From Nitrospirota bacterium (GTDB taxonomy: Bacteria; Nitrospirota; Thermodesulfovibrionia; UBA6902; JAJYJJ01): a stretch of DNA of 64,000 bases. Positions 27,275 to 36,989 of this stretch are shown in pieces. Positions within the stretch are counted from its first letter, which is position 1; the number at the start of each line of letters is the position of its first letter. The stretch spans positions 19,477-83,476 of the forward strand of contig JAJYJJ010000006.1 of assembly GCA_021789595.1 (NCBI GenBank), given 5' to 3'. A program made the translations under genes and the position numbers. The notes beneath the pieces are model-generated. The model ran no database searches, was not told where the DNA came from, and worked only from the letters and a program-made list of their open reading frames with translations.

Positions 27275-28861
27275 TCAACTGCTCTTATTAACGGGAAGTC
27301 TCACAAAGAAGCTTGCACCCTTGCCTGGTCTGCTCTCCACATGTATATAGCCTCCGTGTTTTTTGACGATGCCGTGGCTTACTGCAAGCCCAAGACCCGT
27401 GCCTTTCCCAACAGGTTTTGTTGTAAAGAACGGCTCAAATATCTTGCCTATGTAGTCCTCGCTTATTCCAGGCCCTGTGTCGGTAAATTCTATCTCGATA
27501 TAGCCCTCTGCATCTTCACTGATTGTCCTTGTTGCAATATTTATTGTGCCCCTGTCATTCATGGCATCTGCTGCATTGATAAGGAGATTTAAGAATACCT
27601 GTTCAAGCTGTGATGCGTCTCCTGCTATTGGAGGAAGAGAGCTATCGATCTCTTTAATAATCTTTATATTGTGGAATTTTGCCTGATTCTGAACCATATC
27701 GAGGGTGTGTCTCAGGGTTTCATTTACATCCATTTCAGTTTTCTCAGACGCGATTGACCTTGAAAAACCGAGAAGTCCCTTGATTATCTTTGAGCATCTC
27801 TCTGCCTGTTCGATGATGACCTCCAGGTCTTCTCTGTCGAGCTTATTTCCAGGAGGGGTTCTTTTGAGCATCAGATGGGCAAATGTAACAATCCCTGTAA
27901 GCGGACTGTTTAATTCATGCGCCACACCTGCTGCCATCCTTCCAAGGGAGGCCAGTTTTTCCGAGGCTATCATCTGCTCCTGTGTCTTCATAATCTCTGC
28001 CGTTTTCTTCCGAACCTCTTCCTCCAATGTCTTTGTCCAGTTCTCCATGTTTTCCCTATATGCCTTTATGTCCTTGGACATAGAGTTGAAAGTCCTCGCC
28101 AGCAGCCCCATCTCGTCCTTTGACTGTATTGGTATGGCGTAATCTAAATCACCCTTTCCCAATCTCTTCATTCCCTCCTCAAGAAGCGCTACAGGTTTTG
28201 AGACAAATATATAGAGTATGATGCAAAGCGAGATTGATATAACGAATATGAATGAGGCGCCATAAAGGATAATGGCAAGTCGGTTTCTCTCGATGGCTGC
28301 ATCTACGGTAGTGGTGCTGAACTCGGTCTCAAGCAGGCCAAGTACCCTCTGGCCTTTTTGGTGGACATGACAGGCCGCTGTATAGCAGGACGGCTCGTTA
28401 TAGATTGGAACTACAAACTTAAGAAGCCTGACACCCTTGTTGTCTGTTATGCTCCAGTTCTTTTTGTTGAATAATGTCTCCCGTGGTCTCTGGGGATTGG
28501 AATGGCAGGAACGACAGACAGGGGAGTTTTTATCAACCTGAAGGCCTATCTCTGCCCGTTTAGATGAATAAAATATCTTGCCTTTCGAATTGAATACCCT
28601 GATTACCTGAATGTCTTCCCCTTTGCCAATAACCTCCACAGTCTGCTGTATGGCCTCCCGATGCCGTGTAAGCATGCCGTAATATACTGCCTTCTTAGCA
28701 AGGTCGGCAGAAGAACCGGCATAGTTGATGAGGTTTTTCATAAGGACATTCTCTTCATAGCGGATAAAGATATACCCGAAAATGGTACTGCCGGCAAACA
28801 TAAGACAGGCGATAGTAATTATCAGCTTGGAGGCCAGAGAGTGTATAGATTTCTTTATCAT
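27275..28861 (-). CDS. Sensor histidine kinase with periplasmic haem-c-type motifs
   Basis: 528 residues. Membrane helices at about 13-32 and 196-221 enclose a periplasmic domain with CRSCH (116-120, a canonical haem c site) and CYTAACH (159-165, a CX4CH variant). HAMP (220-275), a coiled linker, HisKA (phospho-acceptor H315 in GVAHELNSPLTGI) and HATPase ([24 protein letters not shown]) follow. The periplasmic haem motifs suggest sensing of redox state or a gaseous ligand. It heads the regulatory genes that lead to the receiver-fused NADH module and is divergent from nuoA. There is no strong ribosome-binding site. Confidence 0.88.
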   Translation of the reverse strand: MIKKSIHSLASKLIITIACLMFAGSTIFGYIFIRYEENVLMKNLINYAGSSADLAKKAVYYGMLTRHREAIQQTVEVIGKGEDIQVIRVFNSKGKIFYSSKRAEIGLQVDKNSPVCRSCHSNPQRPRETLFNKKNWSITDNKGVRLLKFVVPIYNEPSCYTAACHVHQKGQRVLGLLETEFSTTTVDAAIERNRLAIILYGASFIFVISISLCIILYIFVSKPVALLEEGMKRLGKGDLDYAIPIQSKDEMGLLARTFNSMSKDIKAYRENMENWTKTLEEEVRKKTAEIMKTQEQMIASEKLASLGRMAAGVAHELNSPLTGIVTFAHLMLKRTPPGNKLDREDLEVIIEQAERCSKIIKGLLGFSRSIASEKTEMDVNETLRHTLDMVQNQAKFHNIKIIKEIDSSLPPIAGDASQLEQVFLNLLINAADAMNDRGTINIATRTISEDAEGYIEIEFTDTGPGISEDYIGKIFEPFFTTKPVGKGTGLGLAVSHGIVKKHGGYIHVESRPGKGASFFVRLPVNKSS

Positions 28862-28894
28862 AATTTTAAATTAAGCCTTTAGCCTGTTAAAAAT

Positions 28895-28924
28895 ATTATA
28901 TAACATTGCAAACTTAAAAGCCAA
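28895..28924 (-). promoter_or_regulatory. Sigma-70-type promoter of the haem sensor kinase
   Basis: TTGGCT (28924-28919), 18-nt spacer, TATAAT (28900-28895). An imperfect operator-like inverted repeat TGTTA-N11-TAACA (28885-28905) covers the -10 box. Confidence 0.5.
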
Positions 28925-28963
28925 AATGTAGCAAAACCTAAAATCACAGCTTTAAGTTTTTGC

Positions 28964-28993
28964 TTGACAAGTTAGATGCATTTTGAGTATAAA
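28964..28993 (+). promoter_or_regulatory. Sigma-70 promoter of the nuoA-N operon, apparently leaderless
   Basis: TTGACA (28964-28969), 18-nt spacer, TATAAA (28988-28993). Only 7 nt separate the -10 box from the nuoA ATG at 29001, so transcription should begin at or next to the start codon. No Shine-Dalgarno sequence precedes nuoA. Confidence 0.65.
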
Positions 28994-29000
28994 AGTAACC

Positions 29001-29372
29001 ATGCCAGGAAAATATATCCCATCTGATTATCTGCCGATACTTATCTTTCTCATGGTTGCAACAGCCGTCGGTCTTGGTGTTCTCATTGCTGGCAGTATTT
29101 TTAGATTAAAAAGACCCTACCCTGAAAAACTCATGCCCTATGAATCTGGAAACCTGCCTGTTGGCGAGCCACGATATAGATTCTCTGTCAGATTTTATAT
29201 TATCGCCATGCTCTTTGTTGTATTTGATGTTGAGGCTGTGTTCCTCTACCCATGGGCAGTTGTCTTCGGCAGTATAGGTTTTTATGCCTTTGTAGAGATG
29301 ATGGTCTTTATTGTTATCCTGGTTGTAGGTTATGTATATGCCTGGAAAAAAGAGGCATTCAATTGGGATTAA
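29001..29372 (+). CDS. nuoA: NADH-quinone oxidoreductase subunit A
   Basis: 123 residues, three membrane helices, with the family motifs PYESG (MPYESGNLPVG), the FYIIAMLFVVFDVEAVFLYPWA segment and a final helix ending YVYAWKKEAFNWD. It forms part of the membrane arm near the quinone site. ATG 29001 is chosen over TTG 28983, which would lie inside the promoter. First gene of a contiguous 14-gene complex I operon running to 43339. Confidence 0.94.
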   Translation: MPGKYIPSDYLPILIFLMVATAVGLGVLIAGSIFRLKRPYPEKLMPYESGNLPVGEPRYRFSVRFYIIAMLFVVFDVEAVFLYPWAVVFGSIGFYAFVEMMVFIVILVVGYVYAWKKEAFNWD

Positions 29373-29397
29373 TAGCAGAACACAGAGGTGATGGCAA

Positions 29398-29919
29398 GTG
29401 ATAATAGACGGCGTAACAGCAGTGGTAGAGGTTGAGGAAGGGGTAAAGATAATCCCTGGGGCAAATACGATTATCACTACAATGGATAAACTTATAAACT
29501 GGGGCAGGGCATCATCGCTTTGGCCGATGACATTTGGCCTCGCATGCTGTGCTATAGAGATGATGACAACAGGCTCAAGCCATTACGACCTTGACAGGTT
29601 CGGTATTATATTCAGGGGCTCACCGAGACAGGCAGATTTTATGATTGTGGCAGGAACTGTCACAAAGAAGATTGCCCCGGTTGTCAGAAGGGTCTATGAC
29701 CAGATGCCAGAGCCGAAATATGTTATATCCATGGGTAGTTGTGCATGTTCAGGTGGAATCTTCAATACATACAGCACTGTTCAGGGCGTTGATACATTTT
29801 TGCCTGTGGATGTGTATGTCCCTGGATGCCCGCCAAGGCCTGAAGCATTGATGCATGGGATTATCAAACTGCAGGAGAAGATAAAGAAGGAACACCTTAG
29901 ATGGAGCCGCTGGCGGTAG
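29398..29919 (+). CDS. nuoB: NADH-quinone oxidoreductase subunit B
   Basis: 173 residues; carries cluster N2, the last iron-sulfur centre before quinone. The ligands are seen in [20 protein letters not shown] and [11 protein letters not shown]. The start is GTG at 29398 with AGAGGTGA about 7 nt upstream; the first 30 residues ([17 protein letters not shown]) are a common extension. Its end overlaps nuoC by 19 nt. Confidence 0.95.
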   Translation: MIIDGVTAVVEVEEGVKIIPGANTIITTMDKLINWGRASSLWPMTFGLACCAIEMMTTGSSHYDLDRFGIIFRGSPRQADFMIVAGTVTKKIAPVVRRVYDQMPEPKYVISMGSCACSGGIFNTYSTVQGVDTFLPVDVYVPGCPPRPEALMHGIIKLQEKIKKEHLRWSRWR

Positions 29920-30464
29920 CACAGAGGTTAAAAGAGAGATGCCCTGAAGAGGTTTTGAATATAACCGAATTCAGGGGGCAGGTATCTGTTGTCCTTAAAA
30001 AGGACAGGATACTTGAGATATGCAGATACCTGCACGATGAGCCTGAACTCTATTTTGACTACCTGAAAGACCTCTGCGGCGTGGATTATCTTGGAAAGAA
30101 GGGAAAGAGGTTTGAAATAGTATATCATCTCTATTCCATAAGGCACAGGCATATGATCAGACTTAAGGCAGAGGTTACAGAGGATGACTGTACTATTGAC
30201 AGCGTTATGCCGGTCTGGATTGGAGCAAACTGGCATGAGAGGGAATGCTTTGACATGTATGGGGTTGTCTTCAAAGGCCATCCTGACCTGAGAAGGCTTT
30301 TGATGCCTGAGGACTGGGAAGGCCATCCCCTGAGGAAGGATTATCCGGTTAAGGGTCCTGAAAAGGAATGGTCAGGTTTTGTCGAGGTGCTTGAGAAGGC
30401 AGAGAGGTTTAAGGAATTCCAGTGGGTCAGCATAAAAGCAGGCGAAGGTGGCAGAGGTGAATGA
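29901..30464 (+). CDS. nuoC: NADH-quinone oxidoreductase subunit C
   Basis: 187 residues, the 30-kDa subunit of the peripheral arm. The signature [20 protein letters not shown] and the C-terminal [16 protein letters not shown] are present. NuoC and NuoD are separate here rather than fused. It overlaps nuoB at its start and nuoD by 17 nt at its end. Confidence 0.95.
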   Translation: MEPLAVAQRLKERCPEEVLNITEFRGQVSVVLKKDRILEICRYLHDEPELYFDYLKDLCGVDYLGKKGKRFEIVYHLYSIRHRHMIRLKAEVTEDDCTIDSVMPVWIGANWHERECFDMYGVVFKGHPDLRRLLMPEDWEGHPLRKDYPVKGPEKEWSGFVEVLEKAERFKEFQWVSIKAGEGGRGE

Positions 30465-31635
30465 GGTAAAAGAGCTTGTAGTAAACATGGGCCCCCAGCA
30501 TCCTGCAACACACGGGGTCTTGAGGCTTGTGCTTCAACTTGACGGAGAGACCGTTGTCAAGTGCACTCCGCATGTAGGATATCTCCACAGGGGGATTGAA
30601 AAGCTTGGAGAAAACATGACATACCTCTCCGCCCTTCCACTTACAGACAGGCTTGACTATATCGCATCCATGTCAAACAATGTCGGCTATGTTGTTGCAG
30701 TAGAAAAACTCTTTGGAATAGAGGCACCTGAAAGGGCAAAGTTTATCAGGACAATGGTTGCCGAGATGTCAAGGATATCGAGCCATATAATCTGGCTTGG
30801 CACCCACGCCCTTGACATCGGGGCTATGACGCCGTTTCTTTATGCATTCAGGGAGAGGGAATGGATCCTCGACCTCTTTGAGATGCTCTGTGGTGCGAGG
30901 CTTACAGTCAGTTATCCGAGGATAGGCGGTGTCCGCAATGATGTAACACAGGAGTTCCTTGACAGCCTCTATAGGTTTGCTGAAGAGTTTCCAAAGAGGA
31001 TTGAAGAATATGAGACCCTGATAGACAAGAACCGCATATGGCTCAAGAGGACAAAGGGTATTGGCATTATATCCAAGGAGGAGGCAATAAACTGGGGGCT
31101 CACAGGCGCCACCCTCAGGGGCTCAGGCGTCCCTTACGATGTGAGAAAATATGCACCCTATGATGCATATGACAAGGTCGAGTTTGATATCCCGATTGGG
31201 GAAAATGGCGATGTCTATGACAGATACAGGGTCAGGATGGCAGAGATGAGGCAGGCAAACAGGATCTTAAAGCAGTGTATAGAGAAGCTTCCAGAAGGCC
31301 CTATCATGGCGCCTGATGCGCCCAAATTTACACTCCCGCCAAAAGACCGTGTGCTTAAGGACATGGAGTCATTAATACATCATTTTGTCCTGATTACCAA
31401 GGGGCCGATGGCTGCTCCTGAGGGTGAGATATATGTTGCAACAGAGGTCCCAAAGGGTGAGCTCGGCTTCTACTTTGTAAGCGACGGCACAGGCAGGCCT
31501 TACAGGATGAGGGTCAGGGCGCCGTCCTTTGTGCATGCCTCTGTTCTTCCGAGACTATGCGAAGGAGGCCTTGTGGCAGATGTTATTGCAAATATAGGGA
31601 CGATTGATATCGTGCTTGGAGAATGCGATAGATAG
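30448..31635 (+). CDS. nuoD: NADH-quinone oxidoreductase subunit D
   Basis: 395 residues, the 49-kDa subunit lining the quinone-binding site. It opens with [19 protein letters not shown] and includes [12 protein letters not shown], the RIGGVRNDV segment, and ends near [25 protein letters not shown] start at 30448 inside nuoC, with GGCGAAGGTG upstream. Related to the large subunit of Ni-Fe hydrogenases but without the metal-binding cysteines. Confidence 0.96.
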   Translation: MAEVNEVKELVVNMGPQHPATHGVLRLVLQLDGETVVKCTPHVGYLHRGIEKLGENMTYLSALPLTDRLDYIASMSNNVGYVVAVEKLFGIEAPERAKFIRTMVAEMSRISSHIIWLGTHALDIGAMTPFLYAFREREWILDLFEMLCGARLTVSYPRIGGVRNDVTQEFLDSLYRFAEEFPKRIEEYETLIDKNRIWLKRTKGIGIISKEEAINWGLTGATLRGSGVPYDVRKYAPYDAYDKVEFDIPIGENGDVYDRYRVRMAEMRQANRILKQCIEKLPEGPIMAPDAPKFTLPPKDRVLKDMESLIHHFVLITKGPMAAPEGEIYVATEVPKGELGFYFVSDGTGRPYRMRVRAPSFVHASVLPRLCEGGLVADVIANIGTIDIVLGECDR

Positions 31636-31648
31636 CAGGACAGGTCTG

Positions 31649-32113
31649 ATGTTAAGCGAGAAGGCAATAAAACAGGTAGATGAGATAATTGCGAGATACC
31701 CTGCAAAGAGGTCAGCCGTGATGCCTGCCCTCTATATAGCGCAGATGGAATTTGGATGGCTGACTCCAGAGGCAATAGAGGCGGTGTCCGAGGCTACAGG
31801 CGTGCCGAAGGCCACTGTTAAGGGTGTTGCCACATTCTATGCAATGTATAAACATAAGCCGATAGGGAGGCATCTGATCCAGTTGTGCACAAATGTCTCC
31901 TGCATGATATTCGGCGCTGAGAGGCTCGTTGATATTATTAAGAATAAGTACGGACTTGAGGCCGGCGGCACAACAGCCGACGGAAGGTTTTCTCTTGTGA
32001 TTATGGAGTGCATCGGTGCATGCGGGACTGCACCTGCAATGCTTGTGGATACAGATTTTCATGAGAACCTGACGGAAGAAAACATAGTGAAGATACTGGA
32101 GAATTACAAATAG
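31649..32113 (+). CDS. nuoE: NADH-quinone oxidoreductase subunit E
   Basis: 154 residues, thioredoxin-like, binding one [2Fe-2S] cluster with C80, C85, C121 and C125. The start is ATG 31649 (MLSEKAIKQ), 13 nt after the nuoD stop; an in-frame codon at 31604 would lie inside nuoD. This is the plain version of the domain that is fused to a receiver at 23466-24329. Confidence 0.94.
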   Translation: MLSEKAIKQVDEIIARYPAKRSAVMPALYIAQMEFGWLTPEAIEAVSEATGVPKATVKGVATFYAMYKHKPIGRHLIQLCTNVSCMIFGAERLVDIIKNKYGLEAGGTTADGRFSLVIMECIGACGTAPAMLVDTDFHENLTEENIVKILENYK

Positions 32114-32117
32114 ATTC

Positions 32118-33380
32118 ATGGAAACAATATTGTTGAAGAACATCGAAAACCCAAACTCTGCTGATATAGATGAGTATATAAAGGCAGGGGGGTACAGGAG
32201 CCTTCAAAAGGCCATTGAGATGCAGCCAAAGGCTATCATAGATGAGGTAAAAAAATCAGGTCTCAGGGGACGGGGCGGTGCAGGTTTTCCAACAGGCATG
32301 AAATGGACCTTTGCATCGTCAGACCCTAAGACGCCGCGGTATCTCCTGTGCAATGCAGACGAGGGAGAGCCCGGAACATTTAAGGATAGGCCAATCCTGG
32401 AGAAGAATCCCCATCTGTTAATAGAGGGTATGGCAATAGCAGGTTATGCGATTGGTGCAGAATACGGCTATATATACCTGAGGGGAGAATATCCAGGGGC
32501 AAAGGATATACTGGATACGGCCATAAGACAGGCATATGACAGGGGTCTTCTTGGCGATAATATCCTCGGCAGGGCAGTTAGGTTTCACCTGTCGGTTCAC
32601 CAGGGTGCAGGGGCCTACATCTGCGGCGAGGAGACAGCACTCATCGAATCCCTGGAAGGTGAGAGGGGACAGCCGAGGATAAAGCCTCCATTCCCTGTTA
32701 ATGTTGGTGCATGGTCAAAGCCGACGGTTATAAACAATGTGGAGACATTATCTAACATCCCTTACATTATTGAGACAGGCGCAGAGGCATACTCAAAGAT
32801 AGGCAGCCGTGATTGCCCCGGGCCAAAGCTCTACTGTGTAAGCGGCCATGTCGAGAGGCCAGGTGTGTATGAGCTTCCAATGGGTATAAACCTCAGGGAT
32901 ATAATCTATACACATGCAGGAGGTATAAGAGGCGGGGAAAAACTTAAGGCAGTCATACCTGGAGGGGTCTCAACCCCAATACTGCCGCCTGATAAGATTG
33001 ACTGCCCTATGGATTTTGTCAACATGCCGAAGCACGGCAGCATGCTCGGTTCAGGTGCTGTGATGGTATTTGATGACACGGTATGCCTTGTAAAGGTGTG
33101 TTACAGGGCATTGAGGTTTTTTGACCATGAATCCTGTGGAAAGTGCACCCCCTGCAGGGAAGGCACAGGCTGGCTTAGCAACATCCTTGGCCGCATAGAG
33201 CATGGAAAGGGAAGGGATGGAGATATAGAACTGTTGCTCGATGTGGCAGGCAATATGCTTGGCAAGACATTCTGTCCTCTCGGAGACGGCGCAGCATCTG
33301 TTGTGCAGAACTTTATAAGGCATTTCAGGCCAGAGTTTGAAGGGCATATAAGGGATGCAGGGTGTAGATTGCAAAATTAA
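32118..33380 (+). CDS. nuoF: NADH-quinone oxidoreductase subunit F
   Basis: 420 residues, binds FMN and NADH and carries cluster N3. Motifs: GLRGRGGAGFPTGMKW, CNADEGEPGTFKDR, GAGAYICGEETALIESLEG and ESCGKCTPCREGTGW. Normal complex I length, without the C-terminal ferredoxin found in the second copy at 21545-23455. It starts 4 nt after nuoE. Confidence 0.96.
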   Translation: METILLKNIENPNSADIDEYIKAGGYRSLQKAIEMQPKAIIDEVKKSGLRGRGGAGFPTGMKWTFASSDPKTPRYLLCNADEGEPGTFKDRPILEKNPHLLIEGMAIAGYAIGAEYGYIYLRGEYPGAKDILDTAIRQAYDRGLLGDNILGRAVRFHLSVHQGAGAYICGEETALIESLEGERGQPRIKPPFPVNVGAWSKPTVINNVETLSNIPYIIETGAEAYSKIGSRDCPGPKLYCVSGHVERPGVYELPMGINLRDIIYTHAGGIRGGEKLKAVIPGGVSTPILPPDKIDCPMDFVNMPKHGSMLGSGAVMVFDDTVCLVKVCYRALRFFDHESCGKCTPCREGTGWLSNILGRIEHGKGRDGDIELLLDVAGNMLGKTFCPLGDGAASVVQNFIRHFRPEFEGHIRDAGCRLQN

Positions 33381-33386
33381 AGATCT

Positions 33387-35975
33387 ATGATTACAGTAAC
33401 CATAAACGGTAAGGACATCAAACTTGAAAAGCCTGTGACCATCCTTGAGGCAGCAAGGACGGCAGGCATAGAGATCCCTACGCTCTGTTACCACGAATCC
33501 CTTGAGCTATATGGCGGCTGCAGGCTCTGTCTTGTTGAGGTGGAGAAGATGCCAAAGCTGCAGACGGCATGCACACTCTATGTCACAGACGGGATGGTTG
33601 TGAGGACAGAGTCAGAACAGATTGCAGATGCAAGGAGGGGGATACTTGAATTCCTCTTGATCAATCATCCGCTTGATTGCCCTTATTGTGATAAGGCAGG
33701 CGAGTGTGATCTGCAGGACCTCGTTGAAAAATACGGCCCGACAGCAGGGAGATTTGCTGAGGGAAAGAGGAAACACCCTGAGAGCTTTGATGACCCCATT
33801 ATTGTAAGGAATATGGAGCGATGCGTCATGTGCACACGGTGCGTGAGGATGTGCGATGGGGTACAGGGGGACTCTGCCATAGCAGTTACAAACAGGGGCA
33901 GTCATTCATTTATAGAGCCCTTCTCAGGCGGCAGGTATAACTGCGAATACTGCGGCAATTGTCTCACAGTCTGCCCTGTCGGGGCCATCATGTCAAGGCT
34001 TCACAGGCACAGCTACAGGGCATGGCTTGTTGAGACAGAGGTTAATACTGTATGTTCATACTGCGGCGTCGGCTGTTCAATGGTCATACAGGTCAGGAAT
34101 AATTCCATCAACAGGGTAGTCCCGAGGTTCGGGCTTGGCATAAATAATGGCCTGCTGTGTGTGCGTGGCCGTTTTGGTTATGACTATGTGGGGAACGAAC
34201 AGAGGATTAAATCACCCCTTGTAAAAAAGGGTGGGAAGCTTGAGCCTGTAACATGGAATGAGGCATTTAATACGGTGGCAGACAGGTTAAAGGCATTAAG
34301 GGAAAGATACGGCGGTTCGGCTTTAGCCGGGATTGCATCGGGCAGGTGCACAAACGAGGAGAACTATGTATTTCAGAAGCTCATGAGATGCGGGCTTGGA
34401 ACAAACAATATAGATTCATCTGCCCGGCTCGGATACAGTGGTGCACAGAGATACCTTGAGAATATATTTGGCCAGGGTGTGACAGCAAACCCCATCTATG
34501 GGATAGCCAACTCCGAGGCAATACTTATCGTAGGCGGAGACCCTACAGCCATAAATCCCATACTGGGCCTTCAGATCAGAACTGCATCAAGAAACGGTGC
34601 AAGGGTTATAACCATAGGCTATGCCCCGGGCCTTGAAAGATTTAACAGCATAGGACTTAAGCCCCGCATATTTACAGAAGGTATTCTGCTGAGCGGAATA
34701 CTATGTGAGATACTGAAGATTAAGCCATTTACAGGCGAAAATCAGACATTGGAATCCGTGATAAAGGGGCTTTCCCTTCGTCCTGCCAGGGAGATAGCAG
34801 AGATATGCAGGCTTGCAGAGGATGACATAAGAAAGGCTGCAGAGGCGATTTGCAATGTTTCATCAATATCCATTGTTATAGGACAGGACATTATACAGAG
34901 GAGCAATGGTAACAGAAACCTGTTCATGCTTTCATCCATAGGATATATGCTTAATGCCCGGATGACACTTCTTTCTGAAAGGCCGAATGAGCAGGGCACA
35001 ATAGATATGGGCTGTCTGCCGGATATGCTTCCTGGCGGAAGACCGCTTGAGATAGAGACATTCAGGAAGAGGTATGAGGGTTTAGCTGGCACAGAGATTC
35101 CATCAGGGCCTGGGCTTACATTGATGGAGATGGTTGAGGCAGCAGAGGCAGGTCAGATAAAGGCAATGTATATAATGGGTGAAAACCCCGTGTTTAACCT
35201 CCCGGATTCCAACGCTGTAAAGAAGGCCCTGGGCAGCCTTGAGTTCCTTGTTGTGCAGGACATCTTTCTTTCAGAGACGGCAAAGATAGCGGATGTTGTC
35301 CTGCCTGCCCTTGCATGGTCAGAAAAGGAAGGCACATATACAAACCTTGAAAGAAGGATGCAGCATGTAAGAAGGGCTGTAGATATACAGGGGATGGAGG
35401 ACTGGAGGATAATCTCTGAGATAGGGAAGAGGCTTGAGGTCTCCATGCCTTATAACTCTTCTGAGGATATTATGGCAGAGATGGTCAGGGTATCGCCGCT
35501 TCATACGGGTCTTACCTATGAGGATGTGGATAAAGGCAATGCCCTCTGGCCGTATAAGGGAGAGCCATTGAGGGCTGAGATGCCATCATTAAGTCTATCA
35601 GATGAAAACATTATTGCAGATAAAGGGAAGCTATATCTTATGGTAAGAAGGCCGCTGTTTCATTCAGGCACACTGAGCAGGAGGTCTTATGCGTTAAACA
35701 ATATATGTTCTGAGCCATATTTAAGGATAAGCAGAGCTGTTGCAGAAAGGCTATCTGTCAAGGACGGCGATGTGCTAAAGGTTTCAACAGTAAAAGGGAG
35801 TCTTCAGGTTAAGACAAAGGTGGACATCTCATTGAATGATTCTGCGGTGCTTCTCACAAACAACTTTGAAGGCATGGGAGCATTCAGTCTGTTAGGATAT
35901 AAACTCGACCCTGTCACAAAGGCTCCAGGCATTGAAGGGACAGAGGTTACTATTGAGAAGGGAAAGCCAAGGTAG
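33387..35975 (+). CDS. nuoG: NADH-quinone oxidoreductase subunit G
   Basis: 862 residues. N-terminal [2Fe-2S] ferredoxin (CYHESLELYGGCRLC), HPLDCPYCDKAGEC, two [4Fe-4S] motifs (CVMCTRCVRMC, CEYCGNCLTVC), then a molybdopterin-oxidoreductase body beginning VCSYCGVGCS. The residue expected to be Sec/Cys in formate dehydrogenases is Gly in SSARLGYSG, so it is an electron relay, not a formate dehydrogenase. It starts 6 nt after nuoF and its stop abuts the nuoH ATG. Confidence 0.93.
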   Translation: MITVTINGKDIKLEKPVTILEAARTAGIEIPTLCYHESLELYGGCRLCLVEVEKMPKLQTACTLYVTDGMVVRTESEQIADARRGILEFLLINHPLDCPYCDKAGECDLQDLVEKYGPTAGRFAEGKRKHPESFDDPIIVRNMERCVMCTRCVRMCDGVQGDSAIAVTNRGSHSFIEPFSGGRYNCEYCGNCLTVCPVGAIMSRLHRHSYRAWLVETEVNTVCSYCGVGCSMVIQVRNNSINRVVPRFGLGINNGLLCVRGRFGYDYVGNEQRIKSPLVKKGGKLEPVTWNEAFNTVADRLKALRERYGGSALAGIASGRCTNEENYVFQKLMRCGLGTNNIDSSARLGYSGAQRYLENIFGQGVTANPIYGIANSEAILIVGGDPTAINPILGLQIRTASRNGARVITIGYAPGLERFNSIGLKPRIFTEGILLSGILCEILKIKPFTGENQTLESVIKGLSLRPAREIAEICRLAEDDIRKAAEAICNVSSISIVIGQDIIQRSNGNRNLFMLSSIGYMLNARMTLLSERPNEQGTIDMGCLPDMLPGGRPLEIETFRKRYEGLAGTEIPSGPGLTLMEMVEAAEAGQIKAMYIMGENPVFNLPDSNAVKKALGSLEFLVVQDIFLSETAKIADVVLPALAWSEKEGTYTNLERRMQHVRRAVDIQGMEDWRIISEIGKRLEVSMPYNSSEDIMAEMVRVSPLHTGLTYEDVDKGNALWPYKGEPLRAEMPSLSLSDENIIADKGKLYLMVRRPLFHSGTLSRRSYALNNICSEPYLRISRAVAERLSVKDGDVLKVSTVKGSLQVKTKVDISLNDSAVLLTNNFEGMGAFSLLGYKLDPVTKAPGIEGTEVTIEKGKPR

Positions 35976-36989
35976 ATGAGCATCTTTGAGACGATCATCC
36001 AGCCGGACACATTCGATGTCCTGATAAAAATAGGGATTATATTGTTGAAGATTGTGATTGTGGTTGCAGCAGCAATGCTGCATGTCATGTATGCCACATA
36101 CTTTGAGCGCAAGTCTATAGGCCATATGCAGGTCAGGCTTGGCCCGATGGAGGTTGGGCCTCACGGTGTTTTACAGCCTATTGCAGATGGCGTAAAACTA
36201 TTCTTCAAGGAGGACATAATCCCTGCTGATGCGGATAAGCCTGTATTCTACATAGCCCCTGTAATCTCGCTTGTTGCAGCCCTGTCTTCACTGTCGGTTA
36301 TTCCGTTTTTTAAGGGCTTTGTTATAGCCAATATAAACATCGGGCTGCTCTTTATACTGGCAATGTCATCGCTCGGTGCCTATGGGATAATCATATCAGG
36401 GTGGGCATCCAATTCAAAGTATTCCTTCCTCGGCGGGCTGAGGTCATCTGCACAGGTAATAAGTTATGAGATTGCAATGGGCCTGAGCCTTGTTGGTGTA
36501 ATGATGATGGCAGGCTCGCTTAATATTTCTGATATTGTAAATGCCCAGGCAGCATATCCACTAAGGGTATATGCAATACCACAGATGCTCGGCTTCTTTG
36601 TCTTCATGGTTGCAGGCATCGCAGAGACCAACCGTGCACCTTTTGACCTCCCGGAGGCAGAAAGTGAGCTTGTGGCAGGGTATTTTGTTGAGTATAGCGG
36701 GATCAGGTTTGCGATGTTTTATCTGTCAGAGTATATAGGGATGATTGTTATATCGTTAATTGCAGTTGTCTGTTTTCTTGGAGGATGGAGCGGCCCGTTT
36801 GACATACCATATGTGCCGTTTGCATGGCTGCTGCTCAAGGTCTATTTCTTTATATTCTTTTACTACTGGATAAGGGCGACATTGCCGAGGTACAGGTACG
36901 ACCAGCTCATGTCACTGGGCTGGAAGCTGCTCATACCTCTGGCACTGCTAAATATCGTGATTACAGGTATAGCGAAATTGATGCTATGA
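35976..36989 (+). CDS. nuoH: NADH-quinone oxidoreductase subunit H
   Basis: 337 residues, about eight membrane helices, joining the membrane and peripheral arms at the quinone site. Motifs include YFERKSIGHMQVRLGP, VGPHGVLQPIADGVKL and AETNRAPFDLPEAESELVAG. It starts directly after the nuoG stop and ends overlapping nuoI in ATGA. Confidence 0.95.
   Translation: MSIFETIIQPDTFDVLIKIGIILLKIVIVVAAAMLHVMYATYFERKSIGHMQVRLGPMEVGPHGVLQPIADGVKLFFKEDIIPADADKPVFYIAPVISLVAALSSLSVIPFFKGFVIANINIGLLFILAMSSLGAYGIIISGWASNSKYSFLGGLRSSAQVISYEIAMGLSLVGVMMMAGSLNISDIVNAQAAYPLRVYAIPQMLGFFVFMVAGIAETNRAPFDLPEAESELVAGYFVEYSGIRFAMFYLSEYIGMIVISLIAVVCFLGGWSGPFDIPYVPFAWLLLKVYFFIFFYYWIRATLPRYRYDQLMSLGWKLLIPLALLNIVITGIAKLML

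Noticed and set aside
36824..36985. Upstream extension of nuoI
   Set aside because: It lies inside nuoH in another frame and has no NuoI similarity; the ATGA overlap gives the natural start.
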